Source of the DNA: Sarcocystis neurona
Lineage: Eukaryota; Apicomplexa; Conoidasida; Eucoccidiorida; Sarcocystidae
Direction: 5' to 3'
DNA: 64,000 nt
NCBI GenBank assembly: GCA_000727475.1
Contig: KL647295.1
Span: forward strand, 546,839 to 610,838
Positions 46,201 through 57,300 of this stretch are shown piece after piece. The translations under genes and the position numbers were made by a program. The stretch's first letter is position 1, and each line of letters opens with the position of its first letter. Below the pieces are notes generated by a model. It was not told where the DNA came from. It saw only the letters and a program-made list of their open reading frames with translations, and ran no database searches.

Positions 46201-46423
46201 TCGCTGGCTGCGAGCTGGACGGAAGGAAGTACTCCAATCGATAAGAAGAAGAAGATTCAAAGAAATCCTGTGGGTCGACATAGAGAGACGGGGCCTCCTG
46301 AAGTCCGGCTTAGGCTCGCGAATGACGCTGCTGGATTTGAACGGTATCGGCGAAGTCGAAAGCGCAGAGACGGCTGCCGGGGTCGTTGTCAGACTTGCAG
46401 AGGAGGCGGATCATCAGACGTAG
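43208..46423 (+). CDS. STK19-family winged-helix protein with large insertions (1071 aa)
   Basis: STK19 proteins are tandem winged-helix DNA-binding proteins linked to transcription-coupled nucleotide excision repair; the early kinase claim is not supported by their fold. The ATG at 43208 has a strong context (GAGATGG). Elements visible in order: FPLILRHQL (residue ~42), resembling the opening helix of the first winged helix; RTQDERAVEILLSRNVLRQV (residue ~242), followed by a strand pair ending FFTVDWLQ; a helical segment, ILEEVLRNYLRAWHLRR, near 480; and a C-terminal winged helix (residues ~965-1065) with LAVPQQGLLVRWLRAGRKEV, then RRRRFKEIL, DLNGIGEVE and VVVRLAEE. The last block follows the STK19 C-terminus closely (AVP, GR, VL, LG, DL-G, RL-E). 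About 190 residues interrupt the first winged helix, and a charged Glu/Arg/Lys-rich segment of about 450 residues precedes the last. The family is normally 250-370 aa. Some insertions could be unrecognised introns. Confidence 0.7.
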   Translation: MAAALLLDPLLLQEDAGLAAALKKLLHLRAAFEAPLLGVFGFPLILRHQLAAADCCACCSRCCCCMPAAPPHIYSESTSCRAVAAADYGAAAVAAVTPTTNLPRSAAAATTAYSGLCRYDDTSHPITSAAAAPRGDAAVTSSYASLPCSPSRCACCRGYGGAAATVCARGLAQPQVAASSNSSSGDGNSTSSSGTGSRGRCETETTRAVRHNRKRLRLVGEEPVAAVVAAAVCRHRNSRNARTQDERAVEILLSRNVLRQVKLPIDAGSYVLFFTVDWLQCLQRSIRAAQGEALVWLKQQRCCAKCGSAAADREHTWSSSSSNTDCSKDSTSGSRRGSRSSPCIWVSDTSTFCCRCGHSAAADGSDAGSSRPAVLEDSGSSSSAGGCSLRSTCPSSCAVDMQESASAPLRFTPVLRQDDVETEAQCGQSSDGAVASFSRKRVLLHLPAMLGEQLKDVLLLQLLNVHTQTHIDKPILEEVLRNYLRAWHLRRRDTVVYLKEVLRSAEELLEEVNKEEAVSCEETKQQSAPVKSEKTGGSENDQNRETRARRAVVTSSEGRRNENQTKIGLIKQEEGSNLHARHEATENSRRTREEKRRADHGHCDAEDKKCQTRVRAAPGALLPEFSNDSVSLYRETEKALSGSASPCSHICVEKHSKTELEIDGQEPRRTEEQRSTFDTKRSTPLEKQLLNVGELLQRGCEAAAEVFSLQESVASRAALRTEENILERWSTGVGGDEGKTEEAWTEGWERQRGTQKEEQEGGKARRIKEENDEELGLTEKNEGARRGAVEFTKTVEQRCESHDGRFGVEGSRRAQPSSAHAAALCLREKVRCATAIVRLLTEGEKTLPTQLTSQVVTPNVAHVKSLSPRDQSPGTPNAAACTTARTIFRRMDISPTGEGAAVSSGRGGGEAPNLLKQQSAARSAARRGEGQLPNGRKLKGRGKNNLEEEKQQHQDISESPVQRELDGILLLLYDVPLLYSRAGSNSLSLAVPQQGLLVRWLRAGRKEVLQSIRRRRFKEILWVDIERRGLLKSGLGSRMTLLDLNGIGEVESAETAAGVVVRLAEEADHQT

Positions 46424-49387
46424 GGAGTTCGAAGTGAAGGTGATTGCCGGAGAACAAAAAGGTAGTTATCAAATTAGTTAACACTGGACCGCTAGCTGAA
46501 GAGTTGACTATGACATTTGCACGTAAAACCTAAGTGATAGAGAGGAAAACGACTGGTGAAGGCAACGAAACCTAAGAGGGAGATTTGAGGACGTAAGCAT
46601 AAGGATGCCCGAAAATAGCATGGAGAGAGAGCACAACGGCGGGGGATGTGGCAAATTGTGAGAGTGCCAAGTAGGAGACGGAACAGAAGGGGGGAAAGGA
46701 AGCGCACATGGCAAAATCAGTAGAGAAGGGAAGTGGCAGAAAGTACGTCAGTGCAGACGCGTCGAAAAGCGAGGAGAGGGAACGGCAAGGATTACTGGCA
46801 GCACTGAAAATCATCAGGCAATGACAGAAAAGTACATGCGGAGGAGAACAGCTGATACGGCGCGCATGTAATTGCAGATGTAGAGAGAGCTATAGAGTGG
46901 GACACACAAAAGTGAAAGACAGACACGAAGGAAGAGTTAGAGGGCAGAAGCCGACGCAGGAGTGAAAATGTGGGTACGAGGAGAAAAGGTAGATCGTGTG
47001 CTGCCGCGAAATGAAAGGAGAGGACGAATACGACATAGTAGCACGAAACAGAAGAGGAGGACAACGAAGAAACGGCGGAAGGACATGTAATCGAAGGTGA
47101 AGCAGAAGGCTATTACGGGGGAGGTAAGGGAAAACAAAAGGATTAAGGAGAGAAAAGAAGGCAGAAGCAACCCCTGTGGTGGTCTGCTACTGCATTAATG
47201 TGCATACGACTGCAGTGGTCAGGGTGCAAACCAAGATCTGAATGTCCGTTTGCGACTCCGAATGTGGAAACGACTGCTTCAGAAATGTGTACACGTAGAA
47301 AATTATACAAGGCTACATATACTCACTGCAGGGACTGCGGTGAAAGTAAATCCACTCACCGCTTCTCTGCGTAGAGAGTGACGTATATATATGTGCTACA
47401 GTGACTGCGTAAAAAGAAGAATTTCAGTAACTGTATCCGGTGTCAGGTGACAGGGCTGTGGCAGTGACTTCTGCAGTCCATTACAGCAGAACAGACTCAC
47501 TCGCCGAGTGGAAACAGGTGTAAACTCACCTACGTTAAAAGCGTTTACCTCTGCTTGTTCCTGGCTACACATTTCTTGAGAATTTAGCAACACCTTCTGT
47601 TCGAATTTTCTAAAAGATACGTTTATGTCTTTGCATATCCGCGCATTCATTTCCAATCAAAACACGCAACGTCTTGTGTAGGGTCGTAGAATATGTACAC
47701 ACGTTAGTGTGTCCTTCAACGTATTTGCATCTGCCAGCTGAGTGCAAACTCAGCTGCAGGTTGGTGTTGCCTTTCGTGCACACAGGTACACTTGTACATA
47801 TTCACACGGCCGTTTATACACGTATGTCCTCATGTGTAGAAATCCGTCTACCCATTTACTTATGTTCAAGCGGACGGTCCCTAGTATTGGGAATGCCCTT
47901 TCATCCGTACAATTTCCTCTTATATAAAACTCCCACAGTTGCCGGCAGATGCTTCATACAGAAAAACCAAGTAGGTCTCTTCGTACTTCTTCCAAAATGT
48001 TCCATTAAGTACATATCGACGTAATTTTTCATGCGTCCTGCACTCTCCAGAGCAGAGGCTTCACACCATTTGGAAACACTGGTCCGTGGGGGCAACGTAG
48101 CTGTCAGCGGAGATTTCGAAATATACTGTTTCACACTCGAGAAATTGTGGCACAGTCCACACGCGCAAGTAAGGACATCCTCGTGAAAATCCCGTGACCT
48201 GTCTGGTTGCGAAGCAAGCAGAAACTTCGAACAGTAATCTCTGTGAAGTTCCCTCGATATAATCTGGCATCGGCGTACCCGCCGCCTACTTGACATAGTA
48301 TGTAGCTCAGTTAAGTGTCTTGTCTCCGTTAGCAAAATTACCTCTATGTTCAACTGCAACTGAATAGGGAAGAGGACCTGTTTTCCCATGGCAAAAGAAG
48401 GCGATATTCCCGCCTATGTAGTTTTGTTCATCTGTAACAGAATGGGCTCAGTTCCTGATCACTCGAAATAACGAGACGCGTTTTTCCGCTTTTGGGGGGG
48501 GCCGGAGAGGCAAAGTTTTTTAACACACAGAAAGGCATATATAACTATGAACATGTGTATGCATATATAAAAGATATGTACAAATTTGCACGCGTATCGA
48601 GATTCGATCGTTCACGTATGTACATGCATGCAGCATATATATTTATATACATATATATGTCTATGAACAGTTAACTTGTATGTACCGGGAACTGAAAACA
48701 AACAAACGTCTATAGAGAGCTAGAAACCAAATGCGTGCGACAACACAAGCCGTGCCACCAAGCACGACGAACACTGTCCTACGCGTCATGAACTTTTTGT
48801 GAAACAAGACAGTGGCGCGAAGAACGTGAGTTAAATCCACTTTTTATTATATTCGGAAGTTAAAACATGTGCATTTCCATGTGTACTACGTAGCCATGCT
48901 GTGTCGCCTCTAAAGTCGAGGAATTGAACCATTCACTGCGCACGGCTCCGCTTTAGAAAACAGTTGTAAGCAGTGCTTCGTCTACGCATGGCTGAGAAAT
49001 CAATGGCACTAAAGAAACGCTCACAATTTTCTTAAAATCTCCTCTCCACTGTTTCCAGTATTCTCCACACCGTCTTCTATATAAGCAACAATCACTGTCT
49101 TTCTATAGTTTCCGCAGTCCGGTACAACTTCACGATGCCTGTATAACTAGTGCATTGTTTCGTTCGTCCTTCGTCTGGTCTTCCAAGCTCTAACGTGCAT
49201 CATCTGAATTTATCCTTCCCATTTTAGGCATATAACGGTGGCGGCGGTACAACAGCTCCACCTCGTTTCGCCGTTATTTCTTTTTGCACGAGAACGTCCA
49301 CGTAGTAGGGGTAGATCCTGCAAATCTAACCCGCCCTTATCAATTACGGATGTGCCAGAAATGCTCATCGTTTATCTTCGATATCAG
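46424..49387. other. Start of repeat-poor sequence; one unassigned frame
   Basis: Purine-rich to 47160, then unique AT-balanced DNA with no CAG tracts. A short TA tract lies near 48635-48660. Apart from the frame at 47901-48389, no coding signal was found. Confidence 0.5.
47901..48389 (-). CDS. Unassigned open frame (162 aa)
   Basis: Begins at an ATG at 48389 (MGKQVLFPIQLQLNIEVILL) and runs to a stop at 47901 without low-complexity sequence, which is unusual for this stretch. It contains several Cys (CACGLC). A second minus-strand frame (48270-48061) is also open and protein-like, so splicing or chance cannot be separated. No family recognised. Confidence 0.25.
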   Translation of the reverse strand: MGKQVLFPIQLQLNIEVILLTETRHLTELHTMSSRRRVRRCQIISRELHRDYCSKFLLASQPDRSRDFHEDVLTCACGLCHNFSSVKQYISKSPLTATLPPRTSVSKWCEASALESAGRMKNYVDMYLMEHFGRSTKRPTWFFCMKHLPATVGVLYKRKLYG

Positions 49388-52300
49388 TTATCCCTCTTTC
49401 AACTTATCCTTTTCTTCTAGAGCTTTCTCCAAACTCTCCATCAGGTAGGGTACCGAAGGATTTGCAGGGGTTTCTGTGGTGGTTGTAGTGGTTGTCGTCT
49501 CTACGAGGTCGGCGCCTGTCCACTTGGCGTGCCTTCTGACTAAGCTCTGCCAAACATCCTCACTGGGAAAAGGTCGGGTACACAAAGGGGAAATAGAGTC
49601 AATGTTGTACGTAGTGGTCACTGGAGATGCTGGTCGGACGTGTACAAATGTGCCCCAGCATATACCCATGTGTACGTCGGAGAGGGGCGCGCATGTACGC
49701 TTCTACATGTACTATATACGCATATATGTATACTTCCGTAAGGGACATATGTGTATAAATACGTGTAGTTTGTGCATACGTCGGATGAAAAGCCCAAGAC
49801 AGTTTTATTTCATGTGTCCCATGCGTGCACATAGATATATATATATATAGCGACAGAGATATATTGAGGAACAGATATACGTATATATATATATATATAT
49901 GTATGTCAATGGATGCATGTGTACGTATTGCTTTCTTCGGGTGAAAAGCACATAAGAGCTAAATTCCACGTGTACATCGATGCATATATATATATATACA
50001 TATACATATGTATATGCATACATGCTTGCATGCATGCGTGGATATGTGTAGCGTGCAACACTCACAGTAAGCAGGACTTGGGTCACGTAAACACGAGTGC
50101 ACGTGTACGCAAAGGCAAATGTTTTGAATTTCTGCTCGAAGTGTGCACACGGGAAAGTTGTGCTCTAAGCACTCCTTAGTGTGTACGATGGAAAATGAGC
50201 ACAAGAGCCAACCACAGAAATACATATACAATGTATGGGCGTAATTGGAGAGCTCAAAAGCAATGAACAAAGCAGTCCACGTCGGCGTGTAAAGGCGACA
50301 GCACAAAAGAAGAAAGACAGTTTTTCACATCAAGCAAATACCGAGGCGGCGGATAACAGAAATCGAATGTGACGTGTTCCACGGGGCGGAAGAAGGCAGC
50401 GGCTGAAATTCAGGAGAGTGTATCACGCTTCTTCCACTGGATATGAATTAGGCGCTAATGCGTTTCAGAATGGCAACGACGCGGACGTAGTTGCGGTAGT
50501 CTGGGCAGCACTACGAATGTCGTGGCAGCAGTAATACTAGCTAAAGCGTGGACGTAGAAGCAGTAATAGTAGCAGCAGTAGTAACAGTAGTAGCAGAAGT
50601 AGTAGTATGTTTGGTGTACTTGAGACGGCTGTAGTATTTCTTCTAATATTTGTACGATCAGTGCTGTTTAGGGTGTCGGAACGGCCTGTGCAGTCTCCTC
50701 TTCTAGACAATACTAGGTTTTTTGTGCTGCCACAAAGACTTTATCGCCAGGAAATATTGTAAATATGGCATGCAGGTGTGCACAGTTACTTTTTACCTTG
50801 CAAGAGTACAGGCGTTACACACCAGCATCAACAGGGCGAGAACTTCGGGCAGCATTGTGGTCATACGAATGTCGAAGGCATCCGTGGATCATGGAATCGG
50901 CACCCTCGCTGGGAGCACCCTACCTTTGGGGGTTACGCATGCAGATTTGCGTACCTCGTTCTATTATCTAGAAGGTGCTCCGACTAAAACGTTCACTACA
51001 CAGTATAGCGTTCATAAATAAACGCGCACGAACATTACACACCCAGCACAGATCTATATCGTAGGGGCCACCTTAAGTTCTGGGTCCCTGTGGCGAATGC
51101 ACGCTCTACTGAGTGTGCAGTCCATCTGGAGAATGACGCATGGTACTGGAGCTTCAACTACACTAGTTTTCACAAAGTATCGCCACTGTGGTGCGTCCAT
51201 ATATGCAGAAAGACCTGTATTGAGCCAGCATTAACTCCAGTCGCCAATCTTTCCGTACGTATAGATCTGCAGGTGTCACGTGTGCAGATTCGTCGCACGC
51301 GCAGCACACCCCGACGTGGCTTCCAGGTGCCACTATAGCCACCACAGACAAATGTGAGTAAAGGTTGTTGCCTGTGCCACGATTCTGCACTGATGAGTGA
51401 TATAAATAGTATCCTGAAACTGATGCAATAGAACATTTGCCCACATGCAGAAATATTCGTGTACCAGTAGTGACGCTTTGTCCGTCAACGTCTTACAGTT
51501 GACACTACATCAAAGCATATACGTATACATACACCAGACACCTTTTACACCTCCACTTACTCACGCCCCTGTGTGTATATATATGCATATGTATGCACAC
51601 ATATATGTCACCTGAAGGGGGCTTCTCCTAGTACGTTCCCTGCAGGATAATATAAACAAACCAGCTGGTGAAATCCCTTTGTACAGTTCGCCGTTCGAGC
51701 ACAGCCTAGAAACAAAGAAGACTCCCACATCATTTGCGAAAACTGGCCGACGTTGTGTTCTCCCCAAGCCGTCCCTGGATACACCCTGCAGGGTTACGGC
51801 ACAGACGGGCGCATCGCGTGATAGGAACAAGAATAGAACGCACCAGAGTGAGTGCAATACCACTTTTTTCTCGGGAAGCGTAGTAAGGATGTAAAAATCA
51901 TTTTGACGACACAGATCTGCACATCGCGTGGGAGGGACAAAAATACCACGCATCAGACTAAACGCAATATAATTTCTTGTGGGAGACCGTGGCAAGGATG
52001 TAAAGGTCATTTTTTGGAGACCGTGACAAGGATGTAAAGGTCATTTTCTGCGCAGAATTTTCAGCCTGTGCCGGTGTAACGTAGCATGCATTCAGCATAC
52101 CAATGATGGATGTGTAAAAGCCTGCTGTGCGTATGTGGAGGTGCGGACACGGGTCTATAGATATTCCTGCGTGCACGATTATATATATATATATATATGC
52201 ATGTATACACGTGTGTCATAGAGGGTCCTGAGAGCACTGAATACACACTACCACGTCTGTTCACAACTTTTTGTCCAGTCGTATGAGGACACGCAAAATA

Positions 52301-53486
52301 TCAGCATAGAGGCGATCAAGTGAAATTCTTGCGTGCGGTGGCCTTCCTGTTACAGGGGACTGTAGTGCCAAGGAAATGTGTGGTTTTGACAAGCGGTCTA
52401 CTTGGATGACTAGTCATGCAAAGTATGTAGCCGTGAGTCTTACACCTATGACAACTGAAAGACAAAGCTCACCCGTGTAATTCGTGTATCTGCCGGTACC
52501 AAGAGTACGTGGCTTTCTTGCAGGACGGCTGTGTTCCTGAGGTGGCGAAAAAAGTGGCTCCAATCTGAAAAAAACGCAAGGAATCACAGGAAATTAACTT
52601 TTCTGCGCCCCTCTAGCCGTATCGGTAGCTTTCTAACGGAGAATCCGCAGCGGCAAACATTTTGCGCTCCATCGTGTCGAAGCAGGCAGCCTTAGAAGCA
52701 GGGATGCTATCGAGGAAGGGATACGCTCAGGTGGTGATCTCCTTTGGGCATAATTAATAGGTCTGCTCTAGGTTTTAAGTTTGGTCCCTGTACACCCCTA
52801 CTCCAGCACCGCTTCCCCCTTTGAACTTCACCTCAAGTACAGATCATGCTTCAATGTGTCGGTGCTGCGGCCTGCCCTGTGGTTAGCAGAGAGACAAAAA
52901 TACTGTATGTTCGTGAAATGTGCGTTCGTTGAGTCGTCTCGGGTCATGCCCAGACAAGGAGAACTCCTCACATGCGACACGCTATGCTTCGGGTACACGT
53001 GCAGCCACGGTGTACACACGCAGGGTGGTGTCCACACCGCTCCCTGCGGTTAAATCTATAAGAAGAAAGCGCATTTTTAGTCCACCACAACACCGAACCC
53101 TATACACATATGCGCCCAGTTTTCCCAGGCTACTACGCCGTTTTCTGAAAAAAAACTATCTATGATGCACAAGTGGTGCTCCGCTCAAAAAGTGACAAGT
53201 GCCTGCTGGGTGGTTTCTTCCCCTCTGCGTCTGTGGAGATACCTATACTGCTCGGAAGCACATGTCTCTCACCCCTGGGGGCATTTCTAACTCCAATTCG
53301 CTGCAATTCTTTTGCGCCACCTCGTTCATCCTTGATCTAATATAGTTTTCCAGCGTTTTGTGAGAATGGAGAGTCGGCAAAGGGTCTGACATCCGTGCAG
53401 TTCTGAAGAAGTTCACATACTTGATACAGTCTGCGAGAGGGAAGACACGTACACACAAGCAGACACACATACATACATACATACAT

Positions 53487-53517
<31 letters not shown>

Positions 53518-54386
53518 GTGAATTGAAAGCGGCCATTTTCTGAAACATTTGCTGTATTCCGGAAGATCGTGCTGCGGAGGAATACAACTGATCACTGTAT
53601 GCCTTCAAAATGAAGCTTCGTCATGAGAGATAACCGGTGACGCACGCGCTTAATTGCGGTCAAGTAGTTGTGCGGACAGGAATACTGAATGCAAATCCTA
53701 CTGGTACTGCTTGAACATCACCACACCATTTTCACTCTATCCAAGATGTTCTCAGCCATTGCCACCTTACTGACATATACAAAAACGTCCGTGCTTGGAC
53801 ACACGTTTGTAAATAACGAGTGTGTGTACGTAAATAATTGAACAGAGGCCTCACCACACATCACTGCCTAAACGGTTTTCTTATGGTATCATTCACAGGG
53901 GTAAATAACGCGGTTGATTGGCCCTTTCGGGTGGCCCAGTACAAGAGCGAGAACGCAATACAGAACCCATCCGTCTCGCTGGCCTTTCGGCGCCCGTGTG
54001 CCTATCTCAGCTCCCTACGATTGTCTCTGTTGGCGCTTGTACTCACATCTGCAGATCGCAGAAAATACGACTCAATAGAAGCTCTGAACGTCTTCGGCTG
54101 TTTTTGTGAAGAGAGCTGTGATGGGCCACCTCACGTAATTTTCAGCACACTCCACCTTACCGTCAGTCATACTTTCTCCGTGCCGCTCCGACACTGTGGT
54201 TGCTGAAACCTCCTCGGGTGCTGACGAATTTTCCTTTTCTTCATACGAAATGCTATCCGCATCATTTCTCCGCTTTTTAGTTGAGTCTTCAGCTCCCAGA
54301 ACTTCGAGTCCGTCACAGTGGCTGCAGAGAACTGCCACGAAAAACACCACGTAGCGACTGAACATCCTCCCACCTTGCCGCGCCAT
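49388..54386 (-). CDS. Secreted CAP/SCP-domain protein, 5 exons (274 aa)
   Basis: Exons: 54386-54161, 53430-53273, 52564-52473, 51785-51612, 49562-49388. All four junctions have GT...AG and matching phases (1, 0, 2, 2), giving 825 nt including the stop. Exon 1 carries a signal peptide (FSRYVVFFVAVLCSHC; Met at 54386 or 54365) and an acidic Ser/Glu linker. Exon 2 has the CAP N-terminal helix pattern (CIKYVNFFR, then PL, then C). Exon 3 has YSWYRQIHEL, the CAP WY-E helix. Exon 4 has the CAP1 motif (GQFSQMMW, residues 172-179), GCA and the CAP2 motif (VCLYYPAGN, 201-209), then GE. Exon 5 has EDVW, a run of eight Thr and a charged tail. CAP1 normally has His where Gln173 stands, so the usual metal-binding His may be lost. 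Extracellular, surface or secretory-organelle location is likely. Eimeria SAG antigens share a CAP-like fold, but this one keeps the classical motifs. Confidence 0.8.
51800..52055. repeat. Degenerate ~110-bp tandem repeat in intron 3 of the CAP gene
   Basis: Copies from about 51801 and 51911 share CATCGCGTG, then ATACCAC/ATAGAACGCA, GGATGTAAA and TCATTTT. A third, truncated copy (52015-52055) repeats GGAGACCGTGACAAGGATG. The array sits immediately upstream (in gene direction) of exon 4. Confidence 0.8.
53466..53517. repeat. (ACAT)n/(AC)n microsatellite in intron 1 of the CAP gene
   Basis: About nine ACAT units followed by seven AC units. On the gene strand this is (TG)n(TATG)n, ending about 35 bases before the exon 2 acceptor. 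Confidence 0.95.
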
Positions 54387-57300
54387 TATTTGTATTCACA
54401 GAGATGGCGTAATGCCTGTGTCGTTCACAGGCGTAAACAGTATCAACAAGACAACGGTAGTTCCAAAGTGACGCGTCAGCTGAGTTGTGCACGAAAGCGG
54501 TATTACCTACACCAGTTAGAGGAGCCTAGCTCGACATACCAACAGCACGCTTTGCTGACTGACAAGCAGAAGAAAGGTACTCAAGAACGTCGCCACTTCC
54601 AAGAGCATTCTGATAACTTTGGCAGGCCGTGGCGAGCGACCTTAAGTACGGCTTCTCTTGGATTCTACAAGGAGTCAGCTGCGTAGTTTTGGAAGACAGC
54701 AGAATCCAGTTATGCCCAGGTAGAGTCAAACAGCTGTGAGCTAGAGGAAAGTTGTCAGACATCAATGGTTCTTGGGGCGTTTATTTATATGTGTGCTTCA
54801 CATATATGCGTTCGCACAACGATGACAAGTCTGCCGGACACAGAAGTCTTTGAACAATTCAGAACTTGTGACGTCTCTTAGCCTGCAACAGTTTTCAAAC
54901 GTGCGGAAAGAGAACACGGCACCACTTGTTTCTCAGTAGCGCCGGTGATGACAAGGCTTTTACCTGCCTGCTTCTTTGTGCATTTGACAACCCCAGGGAG
55001 CAAGACAAGACGCATACAACGTCGGGCGCTCGAGGGGTTTAGAGATCAGCACGCCAGCAGCACAAGCGCTGCCTGAATCGAGCTATGGTATGAGGACGTG
55101 GTTTCAGATTTAACTTAAAGGAATCACAGAAGAACCGTTCGCGTCTACCAGCGGTGAAAAGGAACTAGAAGCTACATCCGGTAGAAAATTCATCACTTTA
55201 AATCGAAAGCTGCAGTCGTATGCGGACCGCTGTCTTCCACACGCGTAGGTAATACGCCTGGAGAACCATAACTGATATGCAAGCGTTGTGTGGTGTCTGC
55301 AGCGGTCGAGCCACGCGCGCTCGCTGTCGGTCCACCATCAGATCTACGGATCTTTATTCGACGATATTTCTAGGCTTCGTGCGGGACCTTATGTACAGAG
55401 TTGCTGTTGACTTTTAGGGATTACCTGCACTAAAATTATAATGAAGTACAGGGATGTGAGGCTATCTGGCGACTTTTTAGCAAGCGCGAAGTAAAAATGA
55501 TTTACCCAACTGTGAGACTATTTAGTGCACTGGATGCATCACACTGTCTGTGAGACGATCTTGTGAATACCATCGAGTAAGGTTCCTGCTTCCTTCCGCT
55601 GATCTTGCCATACTGTCTCCACCCTTTGCACTCTTAATTATAATGCCAGTCGGATTCTCACAGTACCGGTTACTCTGAAACCAACACCCAGTAACGGCTG
55701 AACCTCCCTGTGAGGAAATAAATAACGTTAGAGCATCGCTTCATTTCGTTAAACTGGGGTCCTCCAGAAAGTCTTATGTACTCTAGCGGGTTTCTTCGCC
55801 TCATCTCTGGAGGATGGGGTACCTTATAGTGGGGTACCCGGCACAAGTTTTAAAACCAGCAGAAGCAGAAGGGATAATCATTAGGTATGTGACAGAAGTG
55901 GGAACACACCGGTTTGTAGTAATGTCTTGGACAGTATCTCGATGGTCGTGTACAGGGCCTACACTGATTCTCTGAACGTGTATGGCGGCCAGAACGTGCC
56001 GGAACCGGCGGGTGAATACATGTGCCTTGTGATAATGTTTGGTATTAGTAGGTCAGCATACGAACGACTACTATTCGAAGTCGGATAGCAGTTTCAATAT
56101 CACCAGAAGAGTTGCAGTGTAAAGTGACCATGTTGCCGCTCTGTGTGGCTCCTGACAATGTGGAGCTGGATAGCCAAGAGACTTCTACGGAATACCTTAA
56201 AGTATACGGTGATTCTTCTTAGCAAGTTCTTATGAATAGGAAGACAGAGTTTGAAAACGATCAAAGCCGTAGTCAATGCCGCTACGGTTGTTGCCCATAT
56301 AACAGTGTCGGCGACCGCACTGTTGCCAGCATACTGATGCTTGAGATCAACAAAAGTATGCACGCTGAGGAATGGCTAAGCAGTACCGCGGGCATCGTAC
56401 GTGTATTTCTTGTCACTGCAACCGCGATCACAACGGTATGGCCACGTCTCTCTTCATCATTGAAGCCACTGTAAGTGCCACCAGTAGAGACAGAACGAAA
56501 GTAGAAGATGACTTTACATTCCCTCCTTTCCTTTTGCAGTGCTGATTTGATTTGTGGGATACCACGAGTTAAAGGCCGAACTCCCGAAATAAGAGAGAGA
56601 AAAAGACACTACGAGTTCACCTTATCTTTGAGGACGCCAACAGTTGCGAGATATGGCAACTGTTGCCCGTTTATGTGTCCTAATAGAATTGAAGAGTTAT
56701 AAATATGTGCAGATCTATACAGGTGGCAAGAGAGAATCACATTTGCAGGTACGAGATTGAACATTTCCACACACCTTAAGATGCTGGTATAGCAGGGAGC
56801 ACTACGTATCTAGCTTATTTTCTGTCTCATCGATACGCTGATTTTTTTTAGTTTGTGCGTCCTCGTATCTCTTACGGAGACTCATATTAGGCCTCAAAAG
56901 GACAACTGGTATTCCAACACACTCCTGCCAACACATCCTAAGACGAATTCGGACACGCGATATAAAAATCTACTTTTTTTGTGCACTCCTGCAGCACACA
57001 TATGTTGTGTTCTTCACGAGTGCAGTTCTACTCGCCGTCAGGAACAAGCAGTTGACATACGCATGCATAACATTCGTAGAGGCAGGTGTGCTGCTTGTGA
57101 GTCAATTCGTCTGAGCCAAAATAATCCTTGAAATACCGTTGTGCAAAGTGCCATACAAAGGCAAGCCTGTGCCTGGCGCGCTGGTTAAAACCAGTAGCAC
57201 ATGCAAGCGCGGCGGCCCAAGTTTGCTTTTCAGGCAAGAACCGCTGCCTAAAGCACGCCGTCAGGCATGAACTGCAGACTGGTGTGACATTGATGAAACG

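Noticed and set aside
49388..54386. Calling the CAP gene a TA4-type SAG surface antigen
   Set aside because: Exons 2-3 look SAG-like on their own, but exon 4 has classical CAP1 and CAP2 motifs, and a segment near 51390-51280 that resembled a SAG strand cannot be spliced in phase.
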